Below, piece after piece: positions 50,031 through 63,880 of a DNA stretch of 64,000 nucleotides. Each line of letters starts with the position of its first letter. The stretch's first letter is position 1. A program made the position numbers and the translations under genes. Source of the DNA: Saccoglossus kowalevskii (taxonomy: Eukaryota > Hemichordata > Enteropneusta > Harrimaniidae); contig NW_003141966.1 of NCBI RefSeq assembly GCF_000003605.2, positions 1-64,000 on the forward strand, read 5' to 3'. Below the pieces are notes generated by a model that was not told where the DNA came from, did no database searches, and saw only the letters and a list, made by a program, of their open reading frames with translations.

Positions 50031-52200
50031 GAAAACCATCTGGGGATTTTTTTTGGTTTCATCACATACATATCAAAGATATGAGACAACGTTCGTGCAT
50101 CTTTTTTTCACTGTGATGTTAATCATTTTTAGTAGAAAGACATGGAAATTTTGGCTTGTTTTCAAATTCATGAACATTTTTCAATTTCCCTATAATTTTC
50201 GGAGAACAAGTTGGTGACGCTGTCGGCACATAGTGGAGTTTGACCAGTTAACTTACCGTGAAAAGTCGTACAAAGTGAACGCAAAGTTGTGCAAAGTGAT
50301 TACAAAGTTTGTAGATGCATTTGTATGTTTGACCTAAGTTGTTGGCATATAGAAACCCGCAATTGTAAAGTCAAACAAATGAATAAAAGCGAGATGAAAA
50401 CAGCCTATATTAGCAGAGTATCACATGAGCTGACTGACCGTAAAGATGATAGAAGCAGCATGCAAAGTTGATAAAAGCGTTCAAAACGTTGGCGGAGTTG
50501 CATGTATATATAACCTAAGTCATTGGAATGCCAACCCCGCAGTTAAATTTCGAAAACATTGAGTATATGTCTAGAAAATTCCCGATATGTAAGCAGATTA
50601 TCGCAACTGCGAACCGAAAATCGAAGACAAAATGCTTACAAAGTTATGAAAAGCGATTGCAAAGTTTGTAGAATCGTTTGGCAATGTTACAAATGATATT
50701 ATATTGACGGATTCCATAGTCAAAAGTTCGAAAACGTAAATACACATTTCGCACATTGCCGTTAAAGTAACGTACTATCACTCGAAGCATGTAGAGGTCA
50801 TAGGTCAATTCAAGAAGTTACTTGTACAAAAGCTATCAAGTTTAAAACAGTTTCAAAAATGAAATAGTCGCTAATTCGAGTATATTTCCAATTACGTAAG
50901 CAGTAGTGTGGGTAGGTGAAGAGACAAAGTTTAATGTTAAGCTCAATCGGGCATGGTTAGTTCTTGCATGGGAGACTGCCTGAGAAAACCATCTGGGGAT
51001 TTTTTTTGGTTTCATCACATACATATCAAAGATATGAGACAACGTTCGTGCATCCTTTTTTTCACTGTGATGTTAATCATTTTTAGTAGAAAGACATGGA
51101 AATTTAGGCTTGTTTTCAAATTCATGAACATTTTTCAATTTCCCTATTATTTTCGGAGAACAAGTTGGTGACGCTGTCGGCACATAGTGGAGTTTGACCA
51201 ATTAACTTACCGTGAAAAGTCGTACAAAGTGAACGCAAAGTTGTGCAAAGTGATTACAAAGTTTGTAGATGTATTTGTAAGTTTGACCTAAGTTGTTGGC
51301 ATATAGAAACCCGCAATTGTAAAGTCAAACAAATGAATAAAAGCGAGATGAAAACAGCCTATATAAGCAGAGTATCACATGAGCTGACTGACCGTAAAGA
51401 TGATAGAAGCAGCATGCAAAGTTGATAAAAGCGTTCAAAACGTTGGCGGAGTTGCATGTATATATAACCTAAGTCATTGGAATGCCAACCCCGCAGTTAA
51501 ATTTCGAAAACATTGAGTATATGTCTAGAAAATTCCCGATATGTAAGCAGATTATCGCAACTGCGAACCGAAAATCGAAGACAAAATGCTTACAAAGTTA
51601 TGAAAAGCGATTGCAAAGTTTGTAGAATCGTTTGGCAATGTTACATATGATATTATATTGACGGATTCCATAGTCAAAAGTTCGAAAACGTAAATACACA
51701 TTTCGCACATTGCCGTTAAAGTAACGTACTATCACTCGAAGCATGTAGAGGTCATAGCTCAATTCAAGAAGTTACTTGTACAAAAGCTATCAAGTTTAAA
51801 ACAGTTTCAAAAATGAAATAGTCGCTAATTCGAGTATATTTCCAATTACGTAAGCAGTAGTGTGGGTAGGTGAAGAGACAAAGTTTAATGTTAAGCTCAA
51901 TCGGGCATGGTTAGTTCTTGCATGGAAGACTGCCTGAGAAAACCATCTGGGGATTTTTTTTGGTTTCATCACATACATATCAAAGATATGAGACAACGTT
52001 TGTGTATCTTTTTTTCACTGTGATGTTAATTATTTTTAGTAGAAAGACATGGAAATTTAGGCTTGTTTTCAAATTCATGAACATTTTTCAATTTCCCTAT
52101 TATTTTCGGAGAACAAGTTGGTGACGCTGTCGGCACATAGTGGAGTTTGACCAGTTAACTTACCGTGAAAAGTCGTACAAAGTGAACGCAAAGTTGTGCA
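50031..52200 (+). repeat. Type 2 monomers, distant second block
   Basis: Units at 50289 and 51243 carry the type 2 marker set, plus aaccatctgggg in the 5S module (50,035; 50,990; 51,945) and tttaatgttaagc (50,931; 51,886). Both extra variants also occur in the main type 2 block at 13.40-13.46 and 15.96-16.02 kb. The block returns to type 1 through the unit at 52196. No gene was found. Confidence 0.75.
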
Positions 52201-55200
52201 AAGTGATTACAAAGTTTATAGATGTATTTGTATGTTTGACCTAAGTTGTTGGCATATAGAAACCCGCAATTGTAAAGTCAAACAAATGAATAAAAGCGAG
52301 ATGAAAACAGCCTATATTAGCAGAGTATCACATGAGCTGACTGACCGTAAAGATGATAGAAACAGCATGCAAAGTTGATAAAAGCGTTCAAAACGTTGGC
52401 GGAGTTGCATGTATATATAACTTAAGTCATTGGAATGCCAACCCCGCAGTTAAATTTCGAAAACATTAAGTATATGTCTAGAAAATTCCCGATATGTAAG
52501 CGGATTATCGCAACTGCGAACCGAAAATCGAAGACAAACTGCTTACAAAGTTATGAAAAGCGATTGCAAAGTTTGTAGATTCGTTTGGCAATGTTACATA
52601 TGATATTATATTGACGGGTTCCATAGTCAAAAGTTCGAAAACGTAAATACATATTACGCACATTGCGTTAAAGTAGCGTACTATCACTCGGAGCATGTAG
52701 AGGTCATAGGTCAATTCAAGAAGTTACTTGTACAAAAGCTATCAAGTTTAAAACAGTTTCAAATATGAAATAGTCGCTAATTCGAGTATATTTCCAATTA
52801 CGTAAGCACTAGTGTGGGTAGGTGAAGAGACAAAGTTTAAAGTTAAACTCAATCGGGCATGGTTAGTTCTTGCATGGGAGACTGCCTGAGAAAACCAGCT
52901 GAGGATTTTTTTAGGTTTCATCACATACATATCAAAGATATGAGACAACGTTCGTGCATCTCTTTTTTCACTGTGATGTTAATCATTTTTAGTAGAAAGA
53001 CATGGAAATTTAGGCTTGTTTTCAAATTCATGATCATTTTTCAATTTCCTTATTATTTTCGGAGAACAAGTTGGTGACGCTGTCGGTACATAGTGGAGTT
53101 TGACCAGTTAACTTACCGTGAAAAGTCGTACAAAGTGAACGCAAAGTTGTGCAAAGTGATTACAAAGTTTGTAGATGTATTTGTATGTTTGACCTAAGTT
53201 GTTGGCATATAGAAACCCGCAATTGTAAAGTCAAACAAATGAATAAAAGCGAGATGAAAACAGCCTATATTAGCAGAGTATCACATGAGCTGACTGACCA
53301 TAAAGATGATAGAAACAGCATGCAAAGTTGATAAAAGCGTTCAAAACGTTGGCGGAGTTGCATGTATATATAACCTAAGTCATTGGAATGCCAACCCCGC
53401 AGTTAAATTTCGAAAACATTAAGTATATGTCTAGAAAATTCCCGATATGTAAGCGGATTATCGCAACTGCGAACCGAAAATCGAAGACAAACTGCTTACA
53501 AAGTTATGAAAAGCGATTGCAAAGTTTGTAGATTCGTTTGGCAATGTTACATATGATATTATATTGACGGGTTCCATAGTCAAAAGTTCGAAAACGTAAA
53601 TACATATTACGCACATTGCGTTAAAGTAGCGTACTATCACTCGGAGCATGTAGAGGTCATAGGTCAATTCAAGAAGTTACTTGTACAAAAGCTATCAAGT
53701 TTAAAACTGTTTCAAAAATGAAATAGTCGCTAATTCGAGTGTATTTGAAATTACGTAAGCAGTAGTGTGGGTAGGTGAAGAGACCAAGTTTAAAGTTAAA
53801 CTCAATCGGGCATGGTTAGTTCTTGCATGGGAGACTGCCTGAGAAAACCAGCTGGGGATTTTTTTTTGGTTTCATCACATACATATCAAAGATATGAGAC
53901 AACGTTCGTGCATCTTTTTTTTCACTGTGATGTTAATCATTTTTAGTAGAAAGACATGGAAATCTAGGCTTGTTTTCAAATTCATGAACATTTTTCAATT
54001 TCCCAATTATTTTCGGAGAACAAGTTGGTGACGCTGTCGGCACATAGTGGAGTTTGACCAGTTAACTTACCGTGAAAAGTCGTACAAAGTGAACGCAAAG
54101 TTGTGCAAAGTGATTACAAAGTTTGTAGATGTATTTGTATGTTTGACCTAAGTTGTTGGCATATAGAAACCCGCAATTGTAAAGTCACACAAATGAATAA
54201 AAGCGAGATGAAAACAGCCTATATTAGCAGAGTACACATGAGCTGACTGACCGTAAAGATGATAGAAACAGCATGCAAAGTTGACAAAAGCGTTCAAAAC
54301 GTTGGCGGAGTTGCATGTATATATAACCTAAGTCATTGGAATGCCAACCCCGCAGTTAAATTTCGAAAACATTAAGTATATGTCTAGAAAATTCCCGATA
54401 TGTAAGCAGATTACCGCAACTGCGAACCGAAAATCGAAGACAAACTGCTTACAAAGTTATGAAAAGCGATTGCAAAGTTTGTAGATTCGTTTGGCAATGT
54501 TACATATGATATTATATTGACGGGTTCCATAGTCAAAAGTTCGAAAACGTAAATACATATTTCGCACATTGCCGTTAAAGTAGCGTACTATCACTCGGAG
54601 CATGTAGAGGTCATAGGTCAATTCAAGAAGTTACTTGTACAAAAGCTATCAAGTTTGAAACAGTTTCAAAAATGAAATAGTCGCTAATTCGAGTGTATTT
54701 GAAATTACGTAAGCAGTAGTGTGGGTAGGTGAAGAGACCAAGTTTAAAGTTAAACTCAATCGGGCATGGTTAGTTCTTGCATGGGAGACTGCCTGAGAAA
54801 ACCAGCTGGGGATTTTTTTTTGGTTTCATCACATACATATCAAAGATATGAGACAACGTTCGTGCATCTTTTTTTTCACTGTGATGTTAATCATTTTTAG
54901 TAGAAAGACATGGAAATCTAGGCTTGTTTTCAAATTCATGAACATTTTTCAATTTCCCAATTATTTTCGGAGAACAAGTTGGTGACGCTGTCGGCACATA
55001 GTGGAGTTTGACCAGTTAACTTACCGTGAAAAGTCGTACAAAGTGAACGCAAAGTTGTGCAAAGTGATTACAAAGTTTGTAGATGTATTTGTATGTTTGA
55101 CCTAAGTTGTTGGCATATAGAAACCCGCAATTGTAAAGTCACACAAATGAATAAAAGCGAGATGAAAACAGCCTATATTAGCAGAGTACACATGAGCTGA

Positions 55201-58200
55201 CTGACCGTAAAGATGATAGAAACAGCATGCAAAGTTGATAAAAGCGTTCAAAACGTTGGCGGAGTTGCATGTATATATAACCTAAGTCATTGGAATGCCA
55301 ACCCCGCAGTTAAATTTCGAAAACATTAAGTATATGTCTAGAAAATTCCCGATATGTAAGCAGATTACCGCAACTGCGAACCGAAAATCGAAGACAAACT
55401 GCTTACAAAGTTATGAAAAGCGATTGCAAAGTTTGTAGATTCGTTTGGCAATGTTACATATGATATTATATTGACGGGTTCCATAGTCAAAAGTTCGAAA
55501 ACGTAAATACATATTTCGCACATTGCCGTTAAAGTAGCGTACTATCACTCGGAGCATGTAGAGGTCATAGGTCAATTCAAGAAGTTACTTGTACAAAAGC
55601 TATCAAGTTTAAAACAGTTTCAAAAATGAAATAGTCGCTAATTCGAGTGCATTTCAAATTACGTAAGCAGTAGTGTGGGTAGGTGAAGAGACCAAGTTTA
55701 AAGTTAAACTCAATCGGGCATGGTTAGTTCTTGCATGGGAGACTGCCTGAGAAAACCAGCTGGGGATTTTTTTTTGGTTTCATCACATACATATCAAAGA
55801 TATGAGACAACGTTCGTGCATCTTTTTTTTCACTGTGATGTTAATCATTTTTAGTAGAAAGACATGGAAATCTAGGCTTGTTTTCAAATTCATGAACATT
55901 TTTCAATTTCCCAATTATTTTCGGAGAACAAGTTGGTGACGCTGTCGGCACATAGTGGAGTTTGACCAGTTAACTTACCGTGAAAAGTCGTACAAAGTGA
56001 ACGCAAAGTTGTGCAAAGTGATTACAAAGTTTGTAGATGTATTTGTATGTTTGACCTAAGTTGTTGGCATATAGAAACCCGCAATTGTAAAGTCACACAA
56101 ATGAATAAAAGCGAGATGAAAACAGCCTATATTAGCAGAGTACACATGAGCTGACTGACCGTAAAGATGATAGAAACAGCATGCAAAGTTGATAAAAGCG
56201 TTCAAAACGTTGGCGGAGTTGCATGTATATATAACCTAAGTCATTGGAATGCCAACCCCGCAGTTAAATTTCGAAAACATTAAGTATATGTCTAGAAAAT
56301 TCCCGATATGTAAGCAGATTATCGCAACTGCGAACCGAAAATCGAAGCCAAAATGCTTACAAAGTTATGAAAAGCGATTGCAAAGTTTGTAGAATCGTTT
56401 GGCAATGTTACATATGATATTATATTGACGGGTTCCATAGTGAAAAGTTCGAAAATGTAAATACATATTTCGCACATTGCCGTTAAAGTAGCGTACTATC
56501 ACTCGGAGCATGTAGAGGTCATAGGTCAATTCAAGAAGTTACTTGTACAAAAGCTATCAAGTTTGAAACAGTTTCAAAAATGAAATAGTCGCTAATTCGA
56601 GTGTATTTCAAATTACGTAAGCAGTAGTGTGGGTAGGTGAAGAGACCAAGTTTAAAGTTAAACTCAATCGGGCATGGTTAGTTCTTGCATGGGAGACTGC
56701 CTGAGAAAACCAGCTGGGGATTTTTTTTTGGTTTCATCACATACATATCAAAGATATGAGACAACGTTCGTGCATCTTTTTTTTCACTGTGATGTTAATC
56801 ATTTTTAGTAGAAAGACATGGAAATCTAGGCTTGTTTTCAAATTCATGAACATTTTTCAATTTCCCAATTATTTTCGGAGAACAAGTTGGTGACGCTGTC
56901 GGCACATAGTGGAGTTTGACCAGTTAACTTACCGTGAAAAGTCGTACAAAGTGAACGCAAAGTTGTGCAAAGTGATTACAAAGTTTGTAGATGTATTTGT
57001 ATGTTTGACCTAAGTTGTTGGCATATAGAAACCCGCAATTGTAAAGTCACACAAATGAATAAAAGCGAGATGAAAACAGCCTATATTAGCAGAGTATCAC
57101 ATGAGCTGACTGACCGTAAAGATGATAGAAACAGCATGCTGAGTTGATAAAAGCGTTCGAAACGTTGGCGGAGTTGCATGTATATATAACCTAAGTCATT
57201 GGAATGCCAACCCCGCAGTTTAATTTCGAAAACATTAAGTATATGTCTAGAAAATTCCCGATATGTAAGCAGATTACCGCAACTGCGAACCGAAAATCGA
57301 AGACAAACTGCTTACAAAGTTATGAAAAGCGATTGCAAAGTTTGTAGATTCGTTTGGCAATGTTACATATGATATTATATTGACGGGTTCCATAGTCAAA
57401 AGTTCGAAAACGTAAATACATATTTCGCACATTGCCGTTAAAGTAGCGTACTATCACTCGGAGCATGTAGAGGTCATAGGTCAATTCAAGAAGTTACTTG
57501 TACAAAAGCTATCAAGTTTAAAACAGTTTCAAAAATGAAATAGTCGCTAATTCGAGTGTATTTCAAATTACGTAAGCAGTAGTGTGGGTAGGTGAAGAGA
57601 CCAAGTTTAAAGTTAAACTCAATCGGGCATGGTTAGTTCTTGCATGGGAGACTGCCTAAGAAAACCAGCTGGGGATTTTTTTTTGGTTTCATCACATACA
57701 TATCAAAGATATGAGACAACGTTCGTGCATCTTTTTTTTCACTGTGATGTTAATCATTTTTAGTAGAAAGACATGGAAATCTAGGCTTGTTTTCAAATTC
57801 ATGAACATTTTTCAATTTCCCAATTATTTTCGGAGAACAAGTTGGTGACGCTGTCGGCACATAGTGGAGTTTGACCAGTTAACTTACCGTGAAAAGTCGT
57901 ACAAAGTGAACGTAAAGTTGTGCAAAGTGATTACAAAGTTTGTAGATGTATTTGTATGTTTGACCTAAGTTGTTGGCATATAGAAACCCGCAATTGTAAA
58001 GTCACACAAATGAATAAAAGCGAGATGAAAACAGCCTATATTAGCAGAGTATCACATGAGCTGACTGACCGTAAAGATGATAGAAACAGCATGCAGAGTT
58101 GATAAAGCGTTCGAAACGTTGGCGGAGTTGCATGTATATATAACCTAAGTCACTGGAATGCCAACCCCACAGTTTAATTTCGAAAACATTAAGTATATGT

Positions 58201-59340
58201 CTAGAAAATTCCCGATATGTAAGCAGATTACCGCAACTGCGAACCGAAAATCGAAGACAAACTGCTTACAAAGTTATGAAAAGCGATTGCAAAGTTTGTA
58301 GATTCGTTTGGCAATGTTACATATGATATTATATTGACGGGTTCCATAGTCAAAAGTTCGAAAACGTAAATACATATTTCGCACATTGCCGTTAAAGTAG
58401 CGTACTATCACTCGGAGCATGTAGAGGTCATAGGTCAATTCAAGAAGTTACTTGTACAAAAGCTATCAAGTTTAAAACAGTTTCAAAAATGAAATAGTCG
58501 CTAATTCGAGTGTATTTCAAATTACGTAAGCAGTAGTGTGGGTAGGTGAAGAGACCAAGTTTAAAGTTAAACTCAATCGGGCATGGTTAGTTCTTGCATG
58601 GGAGACTGCCTGAGAAAACCAGCTGGGGATTTTTTTTTTGGTTTCATCACATACATATCAAAGATATGAGACAACGTTCGTGCATCTTTTTTTTCACTGT
58701 GATGTTAATCATTTTTAGTAGAAAGACATGGAAATCTAGGCTTGTTTTCAAATTCATGAACATTTTTCAATTTCCCAATTATTTTCGGAGAACAAGTTGG
58801 TGACGCTGTCGGCACATAGTGGAGTTTGACCAGTTAACTTACCGTGAAAAGTCGTACAAAGTGAACGCAAAGTTGTGCAAAGTGATTACAAAGTTTGTAG
58901 ATGTATTTGTATGTTTGACCTAAGTTGTTGGCATATAGAAACCCGCAATTGTAAAGTCACACAAATGAATAAAAGCGAGATGAAAACAGCCTATATTAGC
59001 AGAGTATCACATGAGCTGACTGACCGTAAAGATGATAGAAACAGCATGCAGAGTTGATAAAAGCGTTCGAAACGTTGGCGGAATTGCATGTATATATAAC
59101 CTAAGCCATTGGAATGCCAACCCCGCAGTTTAATTTCGAAAACATTAAGTATATGTCTAGAAAATTCCCGATATGTAAGCAGATTACCGCAACTGCGACC
59201 CGAAAATCGAAGACAAACTGCTTACAAAGTTATGAAAGCGATTGCAAAGTTTGTAGATTCGTTTGGCAATGTTACATATGATATTATATTGACGGTTTCA
59301 TAGTCAAAGTTCGAAAACGTAAATACATATTTCGCACATT
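52201..59340 (+). repeat. Type 1 monomers, very homogeneous stretch
   Basis: The units near 52.2-53.7 kb form a near-identical pair (attacgcacattgcg and gtaagcggatt in both, 953 apart). From 53.7 to 59.2 kb successive units share agtcacac, tttcccaatt, ttcgagtg and mostly gattaccgc, and are almost indistinguishable by eye. Units at 54103, 55057 and 56011 share a two-base loss (gagtacacatg). No gene was found. Confidence 0.85.
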
Positions 59341-62300
59341 GCCGTTAAAGTAGCGTACTATCAGTCGGAGCATGTATAGGTCATAGGTCAATTCAAGAAG
59401 TCACTTGTACAAACGCTATCAAGTTTAAAACAGTTTCAAAAATGAAATAGCCGCCAGTTCGAGTATATTTCAAATTACGTAAGCAGGAGTGTGTGTAGTT
59501 GAAGAGACAAAGTTTAAAGTTAAGCTCAATCGGGCATGGTTAGTTCTTGCATGGGAGACTGCCTGAAAAAAACAGCCGGGGATTTTTTTTTTTGATTTCA
59601 TCACTTACATATCAAAGATATGAGACAACGTTCGTGCATCTTTTTTTCACTGTGATGTAAATTATTTTTAGTAGAAAGAAATGGAAATTTAGGCTTGTTT
59701 CCAAATTCATGAACATTTTTCCAATTTCCCTATTATTTTCGGAGATCAAGTTGGTGACGCTGTCGGCACATAGTGGGGTTTGACCTGTTAAGTTACTGTG
59801 AAAAGTCGTACAAAGTGAACGCAAAGTTGTGCAAAGTGATCACAAAGTTTGTAGATGTATTTGTATGTTTGCCCTAAGTTGTTGGCATTTAGAAACCCGC
59901 AATTGTAAAGTCAAACAAATGAATAAAAGCGAGATGAAAACAGCCTATATTAACAGAGTAACACATGAGCTGACTGACCGTAAAGATGATAGAAACACAA
60001 TGCAAAGTTGATAAAAGCGTTCAAAACGTTGGCGGAGTTGCATGTATATATAACCTAAGTCATTGCAATGCCAACCCCGCAGTTAAATTTCGAAAACATT
60101 AAGTATATGTCTAGAAAATTCCCGATATGTAAGCAGATTATCGCCACTGCGAACCGAAAATCGAAGACAAAATGCTTACAATGTTATAAAAAGCGATTGC
60201 AAAGTTTGTAGATTCGTTTGGCAATGTTACATATGATATTATATTGACGGGTTCCATAGTCAAAAGTTCGAAAACGAAAGTACATATTTCGCACATTGCC
60301 GTTAAAGTAGCGTACTATCAGTCGGAGCATGTATAGGTCATAGGTCAATTCAAGAAGTCACTTGTACAAACGCTATCAAGTTTAAAACAGTTTCAAAAAT
60401 GAAATAGCCGCCAGTTCGAGTATATTTCAAATTACGTAAGCAGGAGTGTGGGTAGTTGAAGAGACAAAGTTTAAAGTTAAGCTCAATCGGGCATGGTTAG
60501 TTCTTGCATTGGAGACTGCCTGAAAAAAACAGCCGGGGATTTTTTTTTTGTTTTCATCACTTACATATCAAAGATATGAGACAACGTTCGTGCATCTTTT
60601 TTTCACTGTGATGTAAATTATTTTTAGTAGAAAGAAATGGAAATTTAGGCTTGTTTCCAAATTCATGAACATTTTTCCAATTTCCCTATTATTTTCGGAG
60701 ATCAAGTTGGTGACGCTGTCGGCACATAGTGGGGTTTGACCTGTTAAGTTACCGTGAAAAGTCGTACAAAGTGAACGCAAAGTTGTGCAAAGTGATCACA
60801 AAGTTTGTAGATGTATTTGTATGTTTGCCCTAAGTTGTTGGCATATAGAAACCCGCAATTGTAAAGTCAAACAAATGAATAAAAGCGAGATGAAAACAGC
60901 CTATATTAACAGAATATCACATGAGCTGACTGACCGTAAAGATGATAGAAACAGCATGCAAAGTTGATAAAAGCGTTCAAAACGTTGGCGGAGTTGCATG
61001 TATATATAACCTAAGTCATTGCAATGCCAACCCCGCAGTTAAATTTCGAAAACATTAAATATATGTCTAGAAAATTCCCGATATGTAAGCAGATTATCGC
61101 CACTGCGAACCGAAAATCGAAGACAAACTGCTTACAAAGTTATAAAAAGCGATTGCAAAGTTTGTAGATTCGTTTGGCAATGTTACATATGATATTATAT
61201 TGACGGGTTCCATAGTCAAAAGTTCGAAAACGAAAGTACATATTTCGCACATTGCCGTTAAAGTAGCGTACTATCAGTCGGAGCATGTATAGGTCATAGG
61301 TCAATTCAAGAAGTCACTTGTACAAACGCTATCAAGTTTAAAACAGTTTCAAAAATGAAATAGCCGCCAGTTCGAGTATATTTCAAATTACGTAAGCAGG
61401 AGTGTGGGTAGTTGAAGAGACAAAGTTTAAAGTTAAGCTCAATCGGGCATGGTTAGTTCTTGCATGGGAGACTGCCTGAAAAAAACAGCCGGGTATTTTT
61501 TTTTTGATTTCATCACTTACATATCAAAGATATGAGACAACGTTCGTGCATCTTTTTTCACTGTGATGTAAATTATTTTTAGTAGAAAGAAATGGAAATT
61601 TAGGCTTGTTTCCAAATTCATGAACATTTTTCCAATTTCCCTATTATTTTCGGAGATCAAGTTGGTGACGCTGTCGGCACATAGTGGGGTTTGACCTGTT
61701 AAGTTACCGTGAAAAGTCGTACAAAGTGAACGCAAAGTTGTGCAAAGTGATCACAAAGTTTGTAGATGTATTTGTATGTTTGCCCTAAGTTGTTGGCATA
61801 TAGAAACCCGCAATTGTAAAGTCAAACAAATGAATAAAAGCGAGATGAAAACAGCCTATATTAACAGAATATCACATGAGCTGACTGACCGTAAAGATGA
61901 TAGAAACAGCATGCAAAGTTGATAAAAGCGTTCAAAACGTTGGCGGAGTTGCATGTATATATAACCTAAGTCATTGCAATGCCAACCCCGCAGTTAAATT
62001 TCGAAAACATTAAGTATATGTCTAGAAAATTCCCGATATGTAAGCAGATTATCGCCACTGCGAACCGAAAATCGAAGACAAACTGCTTATAAAGTTATAA
62101 AAAGCGATTGCAAAGTTTGTAGATTCGTTTGGCAATGTTACATATGATATTATATTGACGGGTTCCATAGTCAAAAGTTCGAAAACGTAAATATATATTT
62201 CGCACATTGCCGTTAAAGTAGCGTACTATCAGTCGGAGCATGTATAGGTCATAGGTCAATTCAAGAAGTCACTTGCACAAACGCTATCAAGTTTAAAACA

Positions 62301-63880
62301 GTTTCAAAAATGAAATAGCCGCCAGTTCGAATATATTTCAAATTACGTAAGCAGGAGTGTGTGTAGTTGAAGAGACAAAGTTTAAAGTTAAGCTCAATCG
62401 GGCATGGTTAGTTCTTGCATGGGAGACTGCCTGAAAAAAACAGCCGGGGATATTTTTTTTTTGATTTCATCACTTACATATCAAAGATATGAGACAACGT
62501 TCGTGCATCTTTTTTTCACTGTGATGTAAATTATTTTTAGTAGAAAGAAATGGAAATTTAGGCTTGTTTCCAAATTCATGAACATTTTTCCAATTTCCCT
62601 ATTATTTTCGGAGATCAAGTTGGTGACGCTGTCGGCACATAGTGGGGTTTGACCTGTTAAGTTACTGTGAAAAGTCGTACAAAGTGAACGCAAAGTTGTG
62701 CAAAGTGATCACAAAGTTTGTAGATGTATTTGTATGTTTGCCCTAAGTTGTTGGCATATAGAAACCCGCAATTGTAAATTCAAACAAATGAATAAAAGCG
62801 AGATGAAAACAGCCTATATTAACAGAGTAACACATGAGCTGACTGACCGTAAAGATGATAGAAACAGCATGCAAAGTTGATAAAAGCGTTCAAAACGTTG
62901 GCGGAGTTGCATGTATATATAACCTAAGTCATTGCAATGCCAACCCCGCAGTTAAATTTCGAAAACATTAAGTATATGTCTAGAAAATTCCCGATATGTA
63001 AGCAGATTATCGCCACTGCGAACCGAAAATCGAAGAAAAACTGCTTACAAAGTTATAAAAAGCGATTGCAAAGTTTGTAGATTCGTTTGGCAATGTTACA
63101 TATGATATTATATTGACGGGTTCCATAGTCAAAAGTTCGAAAACGTAAATATATATTTCGCACATTGCCGTTAAAGTAGCGTACTATCAGTCGGAGCATG
63201 TATAGGTCATAGGTCAATTCAAGAAGTCACTTGTACAAACGCTATCAAGTTTAAAACAGTTTCAAAAATGAAATAGCCGCCAGTTCGAGTATATTTCAAA
63301 TTACGTAAGCAGGAGTGTGTGTAGTTGAAGAGACAAAGTTTAAAGTTAAGCTCAATCGGGCATGGTTAGTTCTTGCATGGGAGACTGCCTGAAAAAAACA
63401 GCCGGGGATTTTTTTTTTGATTTCATCACTTACATATCAAAGATATGAGACAACGTTCGTGCATCTTTTTTTCACTGTGATGTAAATTATTTTTAGTAGA
63501 AAGAAATGGAAATTTAGGCTTGTTTCCAAATTCATGAACATTTTTCCAATTTCCCTATTATTTTCGGAGATCAAGTTGGTGACGCTGTCGGCACATAGTG
63601 GGGTTTGACCTGTTAAGTTACTGTGAAAAGTCGTACAAAGTGAACGCAAAGTTGTGCAAAGTGATCACAAAGTTTGTAGATGTATTTGTATGTTTGCCCT
63701 AAGTTGTTGGCATATAGAAACCCGCAATTGTAAATTCAAACAAATGAATAAAAGCGAGATGAAAACAGCCTATATTAACAGAGTAACACATGAGCTGACT
63801 GACCGTAAAGATGATAGAAACAGCATGCAAAGTCGATAAAAGCGTTCAAAACGTTGGCGGAGTTGCATGTATATATAACC
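59341..63880 (+). repeat. Type 3 monomers, right-hand block
   Basis: Anchors 59829 to 63654 carry the type 3 marker set plus agtcacttg, caaacgc, gcaggagtg and cctgaaaaaaacagccgg. The 5S module is present in each, with a changed 3' end. Type 3 differs from type 1 at many more sites than type 2 does. No gene was found. Confidence 0.85.
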
